A DNA stretch of 64,000 bases from Cannabis sativa. Its lineage: Eukaryota > Streptophyta > Magnoliopsida > Rosales > Cannabaceae. Under the pieces are notes generated by a model. That model had not been told where the DNA came from, searched no databases, and saw only the letters and a list, made by a program, of their open reading frames with translations. Position 1 is the first letter of the stretch. Every line of letters begins with the position of its first letter. Both the position numbers and the translations under genes were made by a program. This document shows, in pieces, positions 35,006 to 46,194 of the stretch. The stretch covers positions 13,038,001 through 13,102,000 of the forward strand of contig NC_083607.1 of the NCBI RefSeq assembly GCF_029168945.1, given 5' to 3'.

Positions 35006-36150
35006 CCTTATGTTGCAGACATGTTGGAAAACATGAGCCTTAGTGTGAGCGAGCTTACATCAGAGGTGCGGGCAGTGAGTAGTAGTGTCAATCCATACAC
35101 TTTATCGGTGGCCGCCAGACAGCAGGTCGAGGGGGTTAGCCTCAATTTTTTGATTTACTCTTACTTGAGATACAACTTTTATTACCAAAGTATGCCTAAT
35201 AATTTCTGTATACTTTCCTTCCTCTAAATGGCATTGTTCGTAGAGAGGATCACCAAAGAAGTGGGGAATATGGCCATAGAATTAAACTAGCTATGTGTCA
35301 AAGTTCAATCCTTGACCGTTAAAAATGGGGCCTTACATGCTAAAGTTGAGCAGATCAAGACCTAGGCGGCTTCCAGTAGCCAAAAGATCCAGGCAAATTA
35401 CAAGGCCAAGCTGGCGGTTGAGGAGGAGAAGTGGGACACCAAATATCGAAAAATGTACTTAGTTCACAAAGCTAAAATTGTGCAAGAAGTTGAGGGAATT
35501 GTACGCTCTCTTCGAGAGGACTTGGCCAAGGCCACAAAGGAGAAGGACATAGCTGAGGCCCGCATGCTACTTCAGTCTAAGATTATCTCCGCCCAAATCC
35601 AACAAGTCAACCACTCTAAGAGGACATCCGAAAGAAGGATTTACTCATTAAGGACCTTCAAGCCGAACACGACAAGGAGAAGAAACAGGCAGAGTCCTGG
35701 GTAACAAAACATGGCAACTTGAGCCTTCTTCTCCAAGGGGTCGTCGTAACTGTGACCGTCAACAGGAAACCATCGATAGATTGCAAAAGAGAGTCGACCA
35801 GAGTCCAGGGAATGGTGTGTAGGCATACATTGCTTTAGCTGCCATGCGTAGAATGAGGGAGACTACCCCCAGCTCATTCCAGACGCGGTTACGGCAGCAA
35901 CTAAGGCAATAACTAAGGTAGAAAAATATCGCATTCGCTCCTTGGAGATGTCCTATGTCGTGGTCCTTCACAACTTATGGAAGGCGGATCCTTCCATACT
36001 TTGGCTTATTGACGAGGCAGATAGGGAGGATGTTACTAGGAGAGTACTCACTATTGAACATAACACATATCTGGAGGAATTTCTTCTCTCAATTGATAGT
36101 GATAGCAATAATTTTTTTGTAAAAAAATATGAATATATCATATATAATAT
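35006..36150 (+). pseudogene. C-terminal coiled-coil part of the Transposase_28-type element
   Basis: Resumes right after the solo LTR A duplication. Broken frames encode ADMLENMSLSVSELTSEVRA, then ITKEVGNMAIEL, KVEQIKT, YKAKLAVEEEKWDTKYRKM, and VEGIVRSLREDLAKATKEKD. The heptad-like Leu, Ile, Ala, Lys and Glu pattern suggests a long coiled coil, common after the Transposase_28 domain. Stops near 35227, 35290 and 35362 show it is decayed. The homology seems to fade near 36105. Confidence 0.55.
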
Positions 36151-37588
36151 ATAAAACATATATAACAATTAAATAAATAATGTATGCTGTTTTAACATAA
36201 TAAAAAATAAACAAATATTTATGTCAATTAATAGTTTAACTTTAATATCTTATTAATTTAATACAAATATTATTTTATTAATATTTTGATAAAATATTTG
36301 TAACGATTTAAAGAAATATACTATGATACTATATTATATTTATTAGAATAAAAGTATTTATTTTTAAATAGTATCATTTTAAAACTTTAATAGCTTATAA
36401 CTAAATATTACATTTTCATAAATTTTAATAAATGAAATTTTAATAATAAATCTATAAATAATATTTTCATTCTTCCATTTAAATTCCTTTTAAAAATAAA
36501 TATATTTACAAAATTAAAAATAAAATAAAAATTGTCAACATAGATTATAAAGAGTACTCATGGTGTGTAGCACCCTTATGAGGATTATTGTCGTTGTTGG
36601 TACAATTCAATATCTGGTCTCACTTATTTCAATTTAATAAAAATTATAAACAATCACTAACTAATTATACGACGTTATGTTATAAAAGTACTAAGCATCT
36701 TGGTACCCTATAACAATGCTCTTTTTCTTATCCATAATCCAACACAGCTAAATGAAATAAATAATCTAACACAGATAGTATTAACTGGATTAGTTACCAA
36801 TTTTTACTAAAATTATCCGGTCTAAGCGAGTCTAAGTGTCAAACGGACCCAAACAATGAACAAATATTATGTTTGCTGAATTAACTTTATCTTGTACAAT
36901 TATGAAGCTAGATTACTCTTATAACTTTATGGACAGTTAAAGCCAAACTAGAATCATTAATATTCCTAAACCACTCACGCTCCATTATATTAAAAAGATA
37001 TTAATTAAAAATATATATATACACATAAAATTACCAGGTGAAGCTCCAATGAGTTTGTACTAAATCTAATCCACAAGAATATCTTTAGTCTAGACACCAT
37101 GACTTCCAGGTACAAAGTCATGTTTCTAATCACATCATTTCTTTCATCTCACTCCTCCTACTCCTATTTCTTCCCACTTGCAACAATACTCAAATAATTA
37201 TTTGTATATGCATATCCACTTTTATTCATACAGAAAAGATTTTTAGTAACTTTAGTTTCCTTTTTATGGACAAACCTACAGTTTAATATTGTTATCTTCT
37301 AGTCCTTTTTCAAAGATTGATTCTATTGAAGTTTAATTAGTGCTCTCATATAAAGAAAGCCTGCACTAGAAGGAAAGCATATATGCCCTTTGTCATGAAA
37401 GTAAAAGTAAAAATTATCACATCACTATAAAGAAACGGATACTAATAATAATAATAATAACAAAATCTAATACATCTTTTGGCTACTCTCAATAGTAATT
37501 ATATTTGCTTAAAAGGCTTGTAGTTGTGTTTGAAATCACTAAGTATGCAGCATTAATATTCAATCAAGTCTGAAAATAAGATACAATA
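36151..37588. other. AT-rich intergenic region upstream of the thaumatin-like gene
   Basis: Very AT-rich with (AAT)n near 37440 and no supported coding sequence. The part next to 37588 probably holds the promoter of the thaumatin-like gene. A 'gtgtcaaacggaccc' phrase near 36835 resembles ends of some plant MITEs, but no matching partner was found. Confidence 0.4.
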
Positions 37589-38412
37589 ATGTCAACTTAC
37601 TCAATTCTCTTCCCTTTTCTTCTGTTAATCTCTCTGAGCATTTCAGGTTAGTTTCTTTTCTCAGTACAACTCTTCTATGAGTTTTTTTTTATTTGATCTA
37701 ACCATTCATTAATTGTATTTACTTGTGGTTTACAGATGGGGCACAATTGATTCTAGTAAACAACTGCAATGAGAATATATGGCCTGGTGTGCTTGGCAGT
37801 GCGGGGCAGCCCACCCCGAAAGATGGAGGCTTTCACTTAGGAAGTGGTGAGGAAGTAGTACTTGATGTCCCAGAGAAATGGTCTGGGAGGATATGGGGTA
37901 GGCAGGGTTGCAACTTTGACAACAATGGGAAAGGATCATGCATAACTGGTGACTGTGCAAACCAATTGCATTGCCGAGGCAGTGGTGGGGAGCCGCCTGC
38001 CACGGTGGTTGAAATGACACTTGGTTCTTCATCTTCACCACTTCATTTCTATGATGTCAGCCTTGTGGATGGCTTTAACTTGCCTGTTTCGATGAAGCCT
38101 GTAGGGGGTGGGGTTGGATGTGGAGTGGCGTCTTGTGAAGTGGATTTGAATGTTTGTTGCCCTTCTGCTTTGGAAGTGAGGAGTGGTGGAAGGGTTGTGG
38201 GGTGTAAGAGTGCTTGCTTGGCTATGCAATCAGCTAAGTACTGTTGTACTGGAAACTATGCCAATCCAAACACTTGCAAGCCAACACTCTTTGCTCATCT
38301 TTTTAAGGCTATTTGTCCAAAGGCTTATAGTTATGCTTTTGATGATTCTACTAGCCTTAATAAGTGTAGAGCTACTCGTTATGTCATCACCTTCTGCCCT
38401 CCGCAACAGTAA
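37589..38412 (+). CDS. Thaumatin-like protein (PR-5 family), secreted
   Basis: Exons 37589-37646 and 37736-38412 join in phase to give 244 aa. A hydrophobic signal peptide ([19 protein letters not shown]) ends near residue 20. The mature domain spans the usual length for a full-size thaumatin fold. It shows [13 protein letters not shown], the [12 protein letters not shown] signature, [16 protein letters not shown] and [12 protein letters not shown] count 17 Cys; 16 form the conserved eight disulphides and an extra Cys is in VCCPSAL. Acidic-cleft residues appear in place (Glu in VVEMTL, Asp in [10 protein letters not shown] and CEVDLN). Family members are apoplastic or vacuolar and often stress- or pathogen-induced; antifungal activity is not general. 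The intron in the signal-peptide codons is common in this family. Confidence 0.93.
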
Positions 38413-39991
38413 TTAAGAAAGTGACAATGTGGAACTTAGGATCACATTACTCATTGGAGGTCTTCATATAAATATTTATATGTATACACTTTTTTATATT
38501 GATCTTTTGGGTTTTGCTCTATTGATTAAATAGCAGAGTATAATCGGTTAAATGGTCTATTAGAAGTTTATGATGCAGTGTGCCAAAGATGGACAAAGTA
38601 ATCTTCTGGGATGTGCAATTTCAATGTAATCAACTTGTAGTCTAATAGAATTATGTTTGTTAATCACTTGGAAATTAGTTGTATTTGCTCAAAGTAAAAA
38701 AGGAAAATTTGAAGGGTTTTTATTCTGTTCTTTTTTTCCCTATGTTACAATCATTATAATACTATAAATAGAGTAAACCAGAGTTCAATGTATGGAAAGG
38801 TTTACAATCAGACTATACCATTTGAAGGTTAGTCAAGTTTACTGTCTAAAACAAATCAAGAACTTGGTAAATATATAACATAACAGAAAACTACTTTTAA
38901 CCCTCCTAATATTTATCAATAAAAAATCTTACATATGTTAAAATATAGAGCAAACATAGACAAAAGTTTCTCTCTTGGGGTCCCAAAACAAAGTTAGAAA
39001 CATCGTAGAAAAGAAAAAATTGACATATAAACAAAGTTCAATTTTAGTGTCTTGTGCTGGTGTCTCATCTTGATACACATTATACTCTTGCCGTTCTAAG
39101 GCAAGGAATCTCAAGTTAGGAGATCAAACTATTCTTTTTTGCTACAAAACAAGTCTAAGTAGAGATATCAGAGCTAAAATCCTTCATGTGTAAACTCAGT
39201 CGAGGTTGAGTTCTTGTTAAGTCTAAATTGAGGAAAAGATTTGAAACATATGGTTTCATTTACCGCGGATGATAAATCAACTTATCCACTATTTCTGCAA
39301 GTATCAAATGTACAAGAAATGGTCTTGAAGGAACCTCTTGAGGTTAATGAAAAATACTTAAGAAATTCTGACCAGAATTATATTGTTATGGATTCTAGCT
39401 AAACATTTGATAATAGGAACCAGTGCTCTTGTTTAAGTTCATAAAATCTGCAGTGTCATAAGCAAAGGAACCAGTCTTTGACTTGTTCAATAGAATGGAA
39501 AATAGTAGGAAATAAGACTCTGTACCCTTATGAATTTGATGGCTCCAAAAGCTTTGTTTTCTGTCTAAATATACCAATCACTTGGCAAAATAAAAAAAAA
39601 AAATCCAAAGGTGAAATAAAAAAAAATCGAAAAGTGAAACTAGTTTCAATTGCTCAATTATCACATATAAATATACGGTATTATGTTTTCAAGTAATAGT
39701 GTTTGTACAGAAAATCCTACTAAGAACTTCTAGCCTTGTCCAATACAAAACATGTTACATAAACAAAAGTTCTCTTAGATGAGATATAAACAAAGTTCAA
39801 TATAGTGTCTTGTGCTGGCGTCCCATCTAGATACTAAGCCGTTCTATCTAAAAGAATCTCTCAAGTTATGTAATCAAAATATACTTTTGCTACAAAACAA
39901 GGCCAAGTAGCGAAATAATTACTAAAAGTCGTCATGTATAAATTCATTCCTGAATATTGATTACATCAAAGTTTAGGAAAAGAAAGTAATT
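38413..39991. other. Region between the thaumatin-like gene and the 2OGD gene
   Basis: The first few hundred bases are likely the 3' UTR of the thaumatin-like gene. From about 38960 to 39370 is a diverged copy of the upstream region and first exon of the 2OGD gene, whose own upstream region is at about 39760-39991. Confidence 0.6.
39260..39375 (+). pseudogene. Broken copy of the 2OGD first exon
   Basis: 39269-39366 matches 39998-40090, the start of the dioxygenase gene (TYPxxLQVxNVQEMVLKxPL), with scattered substitutions. The ATG position reads ACC, so it lacks a start codon, and homology stops after the LRN codons. Upstream DNA from about 39028 also matches 39783 onward, so promoter and exon start were copied together. 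Confidence 0.85.
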
Positions 39992-41408
39992 ATGGGTGAT
40001 AATAAACCAACTTATCCACCATCTCTACAAGTACCAAATGTACAAGAAATGGTATTGAAGGACCCTCTTAAGGTCCCTGAAAGATATTTAAGAAATGAAA
40101 AAGAAATGCATGCTAGACCAGATTTATCTCATCTTTCATCTCAAGTTCCTGTAATTGATCTATCATTGCTCTCGAATGGGGACAAGGAGGAGTTATTGAA
40201 ACTTGATTTGGCTTGTAAAGAATGGGGATTTTTCCAGGTAATACATGTCATATTACAAAAAGTATATTTATATAGACTTGGGTACAGAGAATAGCTAGTT
40301 GGGATACTTCTCTTTTAGGCTTGATATAAAGTTAAAAACATTCTTATAATGGTAGATACCTCAAACTGAAATAAACAAATTGAATATATTATTTTCAGGT
40401 GGTGAATCATGGAGTTGAAAGCAAAGTATTGCAGGGTCTGAAAGATGCTTCAGCTGAGTTTTTTGAACTGCCATTAGAAGAGAAGAACAAGATTTCGATG
40501 CCTCCAAATGACATACAAGGCTATGGACATGCATACGTAGTATCTGAAGATCAGATATTAGATTGGTCAGACACATTGATAATGCTTGTCTACCCTTCCT
40601 GGTTTAGGAATCTTGACATTTGGCCAGCAAAACCACAGAGATTCAAGTATGTTATAGTTTCGATTCTCACAATTTTATGCAAAATTCTCTAGCTTTGTTG
40701 TTTGTTTAATTAAAATGTTGCATCAACATAGGGATTCTATGGAGGCTTATTCCACAGAACTCAAAAGAGTAGCAATGGAGCTACTAGGCTCACTATCTTT
40801 GATCATGGGAATGGAGAAAGATTCTCTTATAGGGTTGCATAAAGAACTTGTCCAAGCTATGCGAGTGAACTACTATCCTCCATGCCAAACACCAGAAAAG
40901 GTGCTAGGAATAAGTCCACACTCTGATACAAGCACCATAACAATACTCACGCAAGATGGTGATGTGACCGGGTTACAGATTCGCCATCAAGGAGGATGGG
41001 TGCCGGTCAAGGCTATTCCAAACGCTTTGATTGTTAATGTTGGAGATGTTACTGAGGTACCTGGTAATGTTATATAGTTAGTTTTGTTAAACTTTTGATG
41101 ATTGAGCAATCTTTTCTTTTTTTTAAGTTCAAACATTTTGTTGCTTCAAATGACAGATACTGAGTAATGGCATGTACAAGAGTGTAGAGCATAGAGCTGT
41201 GACAAATGAGTCCAAGACAAGATTATCTTATGCAACATTTTTTGTTCCACTAGATGAGGTGGAAATTGGACCACTCAGTCATTTGATAGACACAAAAGGG
41301 TCCCTTCCCTTGTACAAGAAGATCAAATATGGTGACTATGTTAGAACTTCCATGAAGATGGAACATGATGGGAAGGCCCATATTCAGATTGCAAAGGCAC
41401 AAGACTAA
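39992..41408 (+). CDS. SRG1-type 2-oxoglutarate/Fe(II)-dependent dioxygenase
   Basis: Four exons: 39992-40237, 40399-40646, 40732-41056 and 41157-41408, with GT-AG introns and in-phase joins, give 356 aa. The N-terminal DIOX_N domain (PVIDLSLLSNGDKEELLKLD, then WGFFQVVNHGV) precedes the catalytic jelly roll. Iron ligands are His228 and Asp230 (PHSDTS) and His285 (VEHRAV); Arg295 and Ser297 (RLS) bind the 2-oxoglutarate carboxylate. Length and motifs fit the SRG1/codeine-demethylase-like group of the DOXC class, cytosolic enzymes that hydroxylate or demethylate specialised metabolites. The substrate cannot be told from sequence. The gene lies near two broken relatives, so the locus has a history of local duplication. 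Confidence 0.93.
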
Positions 41409-42894
41409 ATGAAATTTCTGTTTTTCACAATTTGAAGATGGGGGAAAAGTTCAGTTGTGATGTCCTTCCTCTAATACCCTCCCCTTCTCACTCTATGCTT
41501 ATCTGTTCAAGGCAATATGCTAGCTTATAGATATGCGTTTGATGACTCCAAATTTATCATCACCTTGTTTTCCTCATTTGTAGTAAGATCTCATTGTTGA
41601 AGATGAAAAAATCTTCCATGTTTTTTTTTTCTCTTTTCTGTTTCCTTTATAGGTCAAAACTTTGTGTTTTAAAGATGTAGTTGAAAAACTACAGTGATGG
41701 GTTATGTAATGTCTATGTAGTCACAAGTTTAATGGAAGTTCTTTTGGCTTTGCCTTTATAATTTGGACTTTGGTGGAAGAGTGCAACATATTTTCTTAAT
41801 GCTTTGAGAATAGTTAAATAGTTATTGAAATCATTGATCTCTCTTAGGGTTGTTTATCGGAACCGGTAAAATGCAGTTTGAATTCGAACTGCAACAATCC
41901 AAACTACTATAAACAATAATCAGTGAGACCATTAAAAAATGGTCTAATTAATCTGAACTATGTATCATTGCATGGCTTGGTTGTGGTTTGTAATAAATAG
42001 TAAACAGTCTGTTTACAATATAATTTATTTGTTTTATATCTTATGAAAGAAATTTAACATATTAATAACCCAAAATATCTAACTTACAATAATGATTGAA
42101 TTACTCTACAAAAGTACAACTATGAACTATAATTATTATTATATTATGCTTTAACTTTAAAAATGAGTCCATATTGTTATTTTATTTGTTATAAATTTAT
42201 TACTTGTTGTATTAAACATATATTTTGAAATAGAAATTAAAAACATCATAAATAGTCCAATAATTTGAAAAAAATTATACTCCGCTTAAATTACTTGAAA
42301 CACCGTTATAGTGATTTGGTTTAAGAAATATTTAAAAATTCCAACTAGGAGAATCTCAAATTAAGATACTAAAATATTCTGCTAACAAACAAAGCTAGCT
42401 AACTAGCGATCATAACTAAAAGCCATACATGCATGAAATGATGAAAGTAACGTTCTAGCGGAATATCTAAAATGAGGATCCAAAGGAAAATATGGGTTCA
42501 ACTTAAATCACTAGGTAGAGAAAGAAATGCTGAAGAAATCTTAAATGTATCATCAACTTGCATCTAAATTACATGCTTAAAGGGAAAGAGGAAGATTAAT
42601 GAAACCATGGTTTGGCCTGCCAAAAATGGGGTTTTGTTATACGAAATTAGATTTTGAACGTCACGTAGTAGGAATCAGCAAATGGCCAAAGGCCGAAAGG
42701 GTTTATACAAAGAGAAAAATAAGATTTCATTGCCACCAAACGACATACAAATCTATGCACAGCACATGCATACGCAGTATCCCAAGATCAGATACAAGTA
42801 TGTAAACCTTCGCAATTTAGCAAAACCATAAATTACAAGCAAAAGAGAAGCTAGTATTACATAAACTGCCTAAGGAAAAATAATTCACTAATGC
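41409..42894. other. Intergenic region with a 2OGD relic
   Basis: 3' flank of the dioxygenase gene. 41840-42060 contains 'gggttgtttatcggaaccgg' and similar phrases that recall hAT-type MITEs, but I could not pair the ends. 42100-42590 is AT-rich. A broken second-exon copy follows at 42709. Confidence 0.45.
42709..42835 (+). pseudogene. Broken copy of the 2OGD second exon and start of intron 2
   Basis: The sequence from AGAGAAAAATAAGATTTCATT onward matches 40481-40560 of the dioxygenase (KNKISMPPNDIQGYGHAYVVS), up to GATCAGATA. It then jumps to a match with the end of exon 2 and the GTATGT splice donor, deleting about 80 bp. It has no open frame long enough to work. Confidence 0.75.
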
Positions 42895-45234
42895 CTATTG
42901 CTCTCTCCCCGAAGTATTAGTGCCATTCTCTGTAGCCCCAGAACTCCCTTGAACATCAGCAGCAGATGGTGCCGTACCTAAACCTAGAAGTAACGGGGTT
43001 GCTTTTGTTTCAGTTTGAGTGGTTCTATCAGCCGAAGGATTTGCAGCCCACGCTCGGAGAGGAGATTCAAAATGCTTGCTTGCAACATCAGGAGCTGGTG
43101 CGGGTGCATCTTCTCCAGGAAGAACAAGAAGACCCTTCTCTTGAAGAGAAGATGGTTCATTAAAGTATGTCTGCCAAAGGGAATCCACAAGGTGCCTCTC
43201 TTCTCTGGCTGCTCCAAGATCTTCTGGAGACATCAGACTGATACCATTAATTCTCTCTTGAAGAATTTGTTTCAGTTTGTCATCATTGACGTCAGTCACT
43301 CTACCACTTGTCTCGCCACTTTTGTCTCGTGCAAGCTCAAGAAGGCCTCGAAGAGAAGCTTCTCGTACCTCTGCGTCTTCACTAGAAGCAAGGTGCAACA
43401 TAATGCGAGGAAATCCTAGCTCAGATACTACGCTGCAGTCTGAACTATTCTCATGCAGTAGATAATGGACCAAGTTCAAAGCTTTCCTGAACATGTTTCA
43501 TGTACAGGTATTATAATCTCCTTAGGCATATGAAAATAAACACTAAATTGAAAAAAAATACAGATAGTTGGTACCTTTGAAATCTCACGTTTTCTGAACT
43601 TAAAGCATCTCTCAAGGCCGCATATCCATTTGCAAGACGAAATGCAATACTACCAGGTTTGTTATGCCGGATTAACGCTGCATTGCAAAAGCAAACCGTA
43701 TATAAAAAATTCATTCAGAAAAGCAAGGGAATGCCCAAAACATAACTTAAAAAACTAGTAACTCATACGTACAAGATATAGCACCGAGAGCTTTGGTTCG
43801 GACTGTCACATCAGGATCAGATGTAAAATTAGAAAGAAGAGGCTCTAATCCATTGGCTTCCATAACCAGCTGTTGACTCCGTTCATTATTCTGTACAATA
43901 GTTGTTACAACCTCAGCAGCCTTTGCTCTTATGTTAGCATGTGAGTTCTTGAGGTAACCAAGAAGAGGAACCAAACCGCCAATGGAATGAAGATCTGTCA
44001 TAAGATAGAAGATTGCGTATCAGCTGTATTGTACTGACTACTAATTGAAATCAACTCATCAAATAGCAAATGAACAAATGAGGTAAAACATCACTCAAGA
44101 GTAATGGTATTCGTTTGGTGGGTGATAGGTGCGATTAGATAGCATTGAATTGAATTATACTATAAATAAGAGGTAAGGCCAGACAGGAAGTTGTAAATTA
44201 TTGTCTCACTAATAATATGTATGAAGAAAGAGGTGCAATAATTTAGTAACTGAATTAATCAATCGAATATATTTTGTGGTTTCATTCAAATGACCTCCCC
44301 AACGGGTAAATGAAAAAGTCAAAAAACAAGGGGCTTACAAGATAACTTAATAGGCATACCGACCATATACATTCAGAGCTCGTTTGGAATGCCGTATTAG
44401 GTCGTATTGTATTATATTGAATTGAATTATACATTATATTTTTTATATTACTATGTCAAACTTTAAGTTATACTAAAATATTATATATTGAGGTGTTCAT
44501 AAAAGTTAATACCACATATAGTTTTACATAAAAAAATATTGCATAAAATACAATTCAATACAATACAATACAATACAATACAATACAATACAATACAATA
44601 CAATACAATACAATACAATACAAGACCTAGGCGTTCCAAACGAGCCCTCAATGTCTACAATAACTTCATCTAAGAGTAAATGATAAGCAAACAAATGGGG
44701 CAAGGAAGAACACAAGGGGCATTCACAACCAAGTAGAATAGTCGAAACAGAAAAGAGAAAAGTGCCAGATATGAAACTTTACCATTGGCCATATCAATAG
44801 ATTCAACATGTTCTTGTAACTCATCCAGCATTCCTGCCATAACCCAATTCAGAAGTGAGTATGCGACATTGAGAGGAAAAATATTGAGTAAATGTATAAT
44901 CATAAACATGAAGGAAGAATTAAAACCTTCAATATCAGCAGCAGTGACACCCTGTGCTTCCAAAACCTGTTCAGGGGTTTGCATAACCAAAGTAATTTCT
45001 TTCATACGCTTTACAACATCAACACTCTGTGCTTGCATAGCTTCCATAAACCATCTTCGATCCTCCTCACTGCACACAATACCCCAAAAATCATATATAA
45101 GCAAAATCAGCTTATGTCAAAATCAATAGTAAAGAAATGAAGCAGTACCTCAGATTACGAGTGGGCTGAGTCCCGTCAGAATTAGCAATGCTCCACTTGA
45201 GCAAACCATCCCAGTTGGGTCCGTCTTTAGCCAT
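42895..45234 (-). CDS. FES1A: FES1-type Hsp70 nucleotide-exchange factor (Fes1A-like)
   Basis: Six exons on the minus strand, 45234-45149, 45069-44927, 44833-44783, 43994-43773, 43677-43575 and 43486-42895, join in phase to 398 aa. The N-terminus MAKDGPNWDGLLKWSIANSD is the FES1 domain start, followed by EEDRRWFMEAMQAQSVDVV. Armadillo-like repeats run from about residue 90 to 260 (LHSIGGLVPLLGYLKNSHAN, VRTKALGAISSLIRHNKPG, LGFPRIMLHLASSEDAEVRE). The C-terminal 80 residues are rich in Ala, Pro, Thr and Gly and probably disordered. FES1/HspBP1 proteins release ADP from cytosolic Hsp70; in Arabidopsis Fes1A also supports heat tolerance. Intron 3 (43995-44782) contains a MITE. The symbol is by resemblance to the Arabidopsis family; other FES1 paralogs exist. 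Confidence 0.93.
44376..44649. mobile_element. MITE-like element in FES1 intron 3
   Basis: About 274 bp bounded by imperfect inverted ends: 'gagctcgtttggaatgcc' on the left and 'ggcgttccaaacgagccctc' on the right. Inside is a long (CAATA)n run. 'Gggctcgtttggaacg' ends are typical of plant MITEs. Superfamily is unresolved because no clear target-site duplication could be read. A related half-copy may lie at 44105-44165 (tattcgtttgg ... attgaattgaattatac). Confidence 0.65.
44556..44622 (+). repeat. (CAATA)n microsatellite
   Basis: About 13 perfect CAATA units inside the MITE, in FES1 intron 3. Confidence 0.95.
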
Positions 45235-45599
45235 TATCTACACGCAGAAGAACTTTCTTATAACCCTAGAATTTGCTTGTCTTCAGCTAATTAACGATGA
45301 ACTCAGATATCAGATATTAATATTATTAAAAAGATTTAAGCTGTGGATCATCAAAGTGAATTTATAGATTGGAAGAAGATAATTCCAGAACTGTGTAGTG
45401 GTTTCCGGAATGCGATGGAAAAGAAGAAAGAACAAACCACTGAAACTCTGCGTCTCTCAGTTAGGGCTTGGTCAACATGGGGCCAATAATATTTGGATCC
45501 CTTTAGTCTTTAGATTATTAAATTTTCTCATTTTGTTATAATTATACTATGACAGGCTGATATTAACTTTTTAGTATTTTTTTTTTATTTTTTTAATTT
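45235..45599. other. FES1 upstream region
   Basis: Likely 5' UTR and promoter of the minus-strand FES1 gene up to the LINE insertion at 45614. T-rich near the LINE boundary. Confidence 0.45.
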
Positions 45600-45657
45600 G
45601 GTAGTGTATTGCCTTTTCTTTTTTTTTTTGAAAATGAAATATCAACTTCATTGAAAT

Positions 45658-46089
45658 TTAGCATTCATCGTACAGAAGAGCTTGAAGCTCGTTAGGGAAA
45701 TCATTCCTATGAATGCTACGATCAGAGAAAAACCGAGAGTGTCTAACAACAAAGTGGGCAACTCGATTTGCTGATCGTCTAATAAAACGAATACTTACAT
45801 TATTTAAAACTGACAATAAGCTTTTACAATCACTAACAATCAAACCAAAAGTAGAAGACATAATTTGATTACTAAAGATTGCTTGTTCTGTTACCATGCT
45901 ATCAGTCTCTATGTCGACTTTGTTCCATTCCTTGTCTTTCAACCAACTTAGTGCTTCTTTGATACCAAGAGCTTCAACCACCTCGGCTGGGTAGCTTCCT
46001 CCCTGATATCTTGCTCGGAGATCAACAAAGTGGCACAACGAATCGCGAGCTACAATGCCAAAGCCATAAGCATTTTCTCTCTCAAACAA
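45658..46089 (-). pseudogene. LINE ORF2 RNase H domain
   Basis: YGFGIVARDSLCHFVDLRA, then PAEVVEALGIKEALSWLKD, then VDIETDSM match the plant LINE RVT_3 RNase H pattern with the catalytic D-E-D spacing. A TGA just upstream at about 46092 (NVD then stop) separates it from the rest of ORF2. Confidence 0.85.
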
Positions 46090-46194
46090 AGCTCAATCAA
46101 CATTTAACTTGACTGTATTTGAATCGGGTTTAGTCCAACGCTCAACGTTATTATCATGTTGTAAGAGAGACAATGATAATAAGTTAGATTTATC

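Larger units (their letters stand above)
20330..36150 (+). mobile_element. Element with a Transposase_28-like domain, split by a nested insertion
   Basis: Left part 20330-24690, right part 35006-36150. The parts are separated by solo LTR A and everything inside it, and meet again at the CCTTA duplication. The left part starts with about 1.6 kb of non-coding DNA. It contains a 'ttacgtggtttagacgttaa ... ccttagtccatgagtc' stretch of the kind common in plant LTR-element leaders. After that comes a broken reading frame with similarity to the 'putative gypsy type transposon' domain (PF04195). The right part encodes a coiled-coil. I could not find paired terminal repeats, so class and exact ends are uncertain. 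A non-autonomous gypsy-related element is the likeliest reading. Confidence 0.6.

Noticed and set aside
36780..36850. MITE suggested by 'tctaagtgtcaaacggaccc'
   Set aside because: No inverted partner or target duplication could be found nearby.
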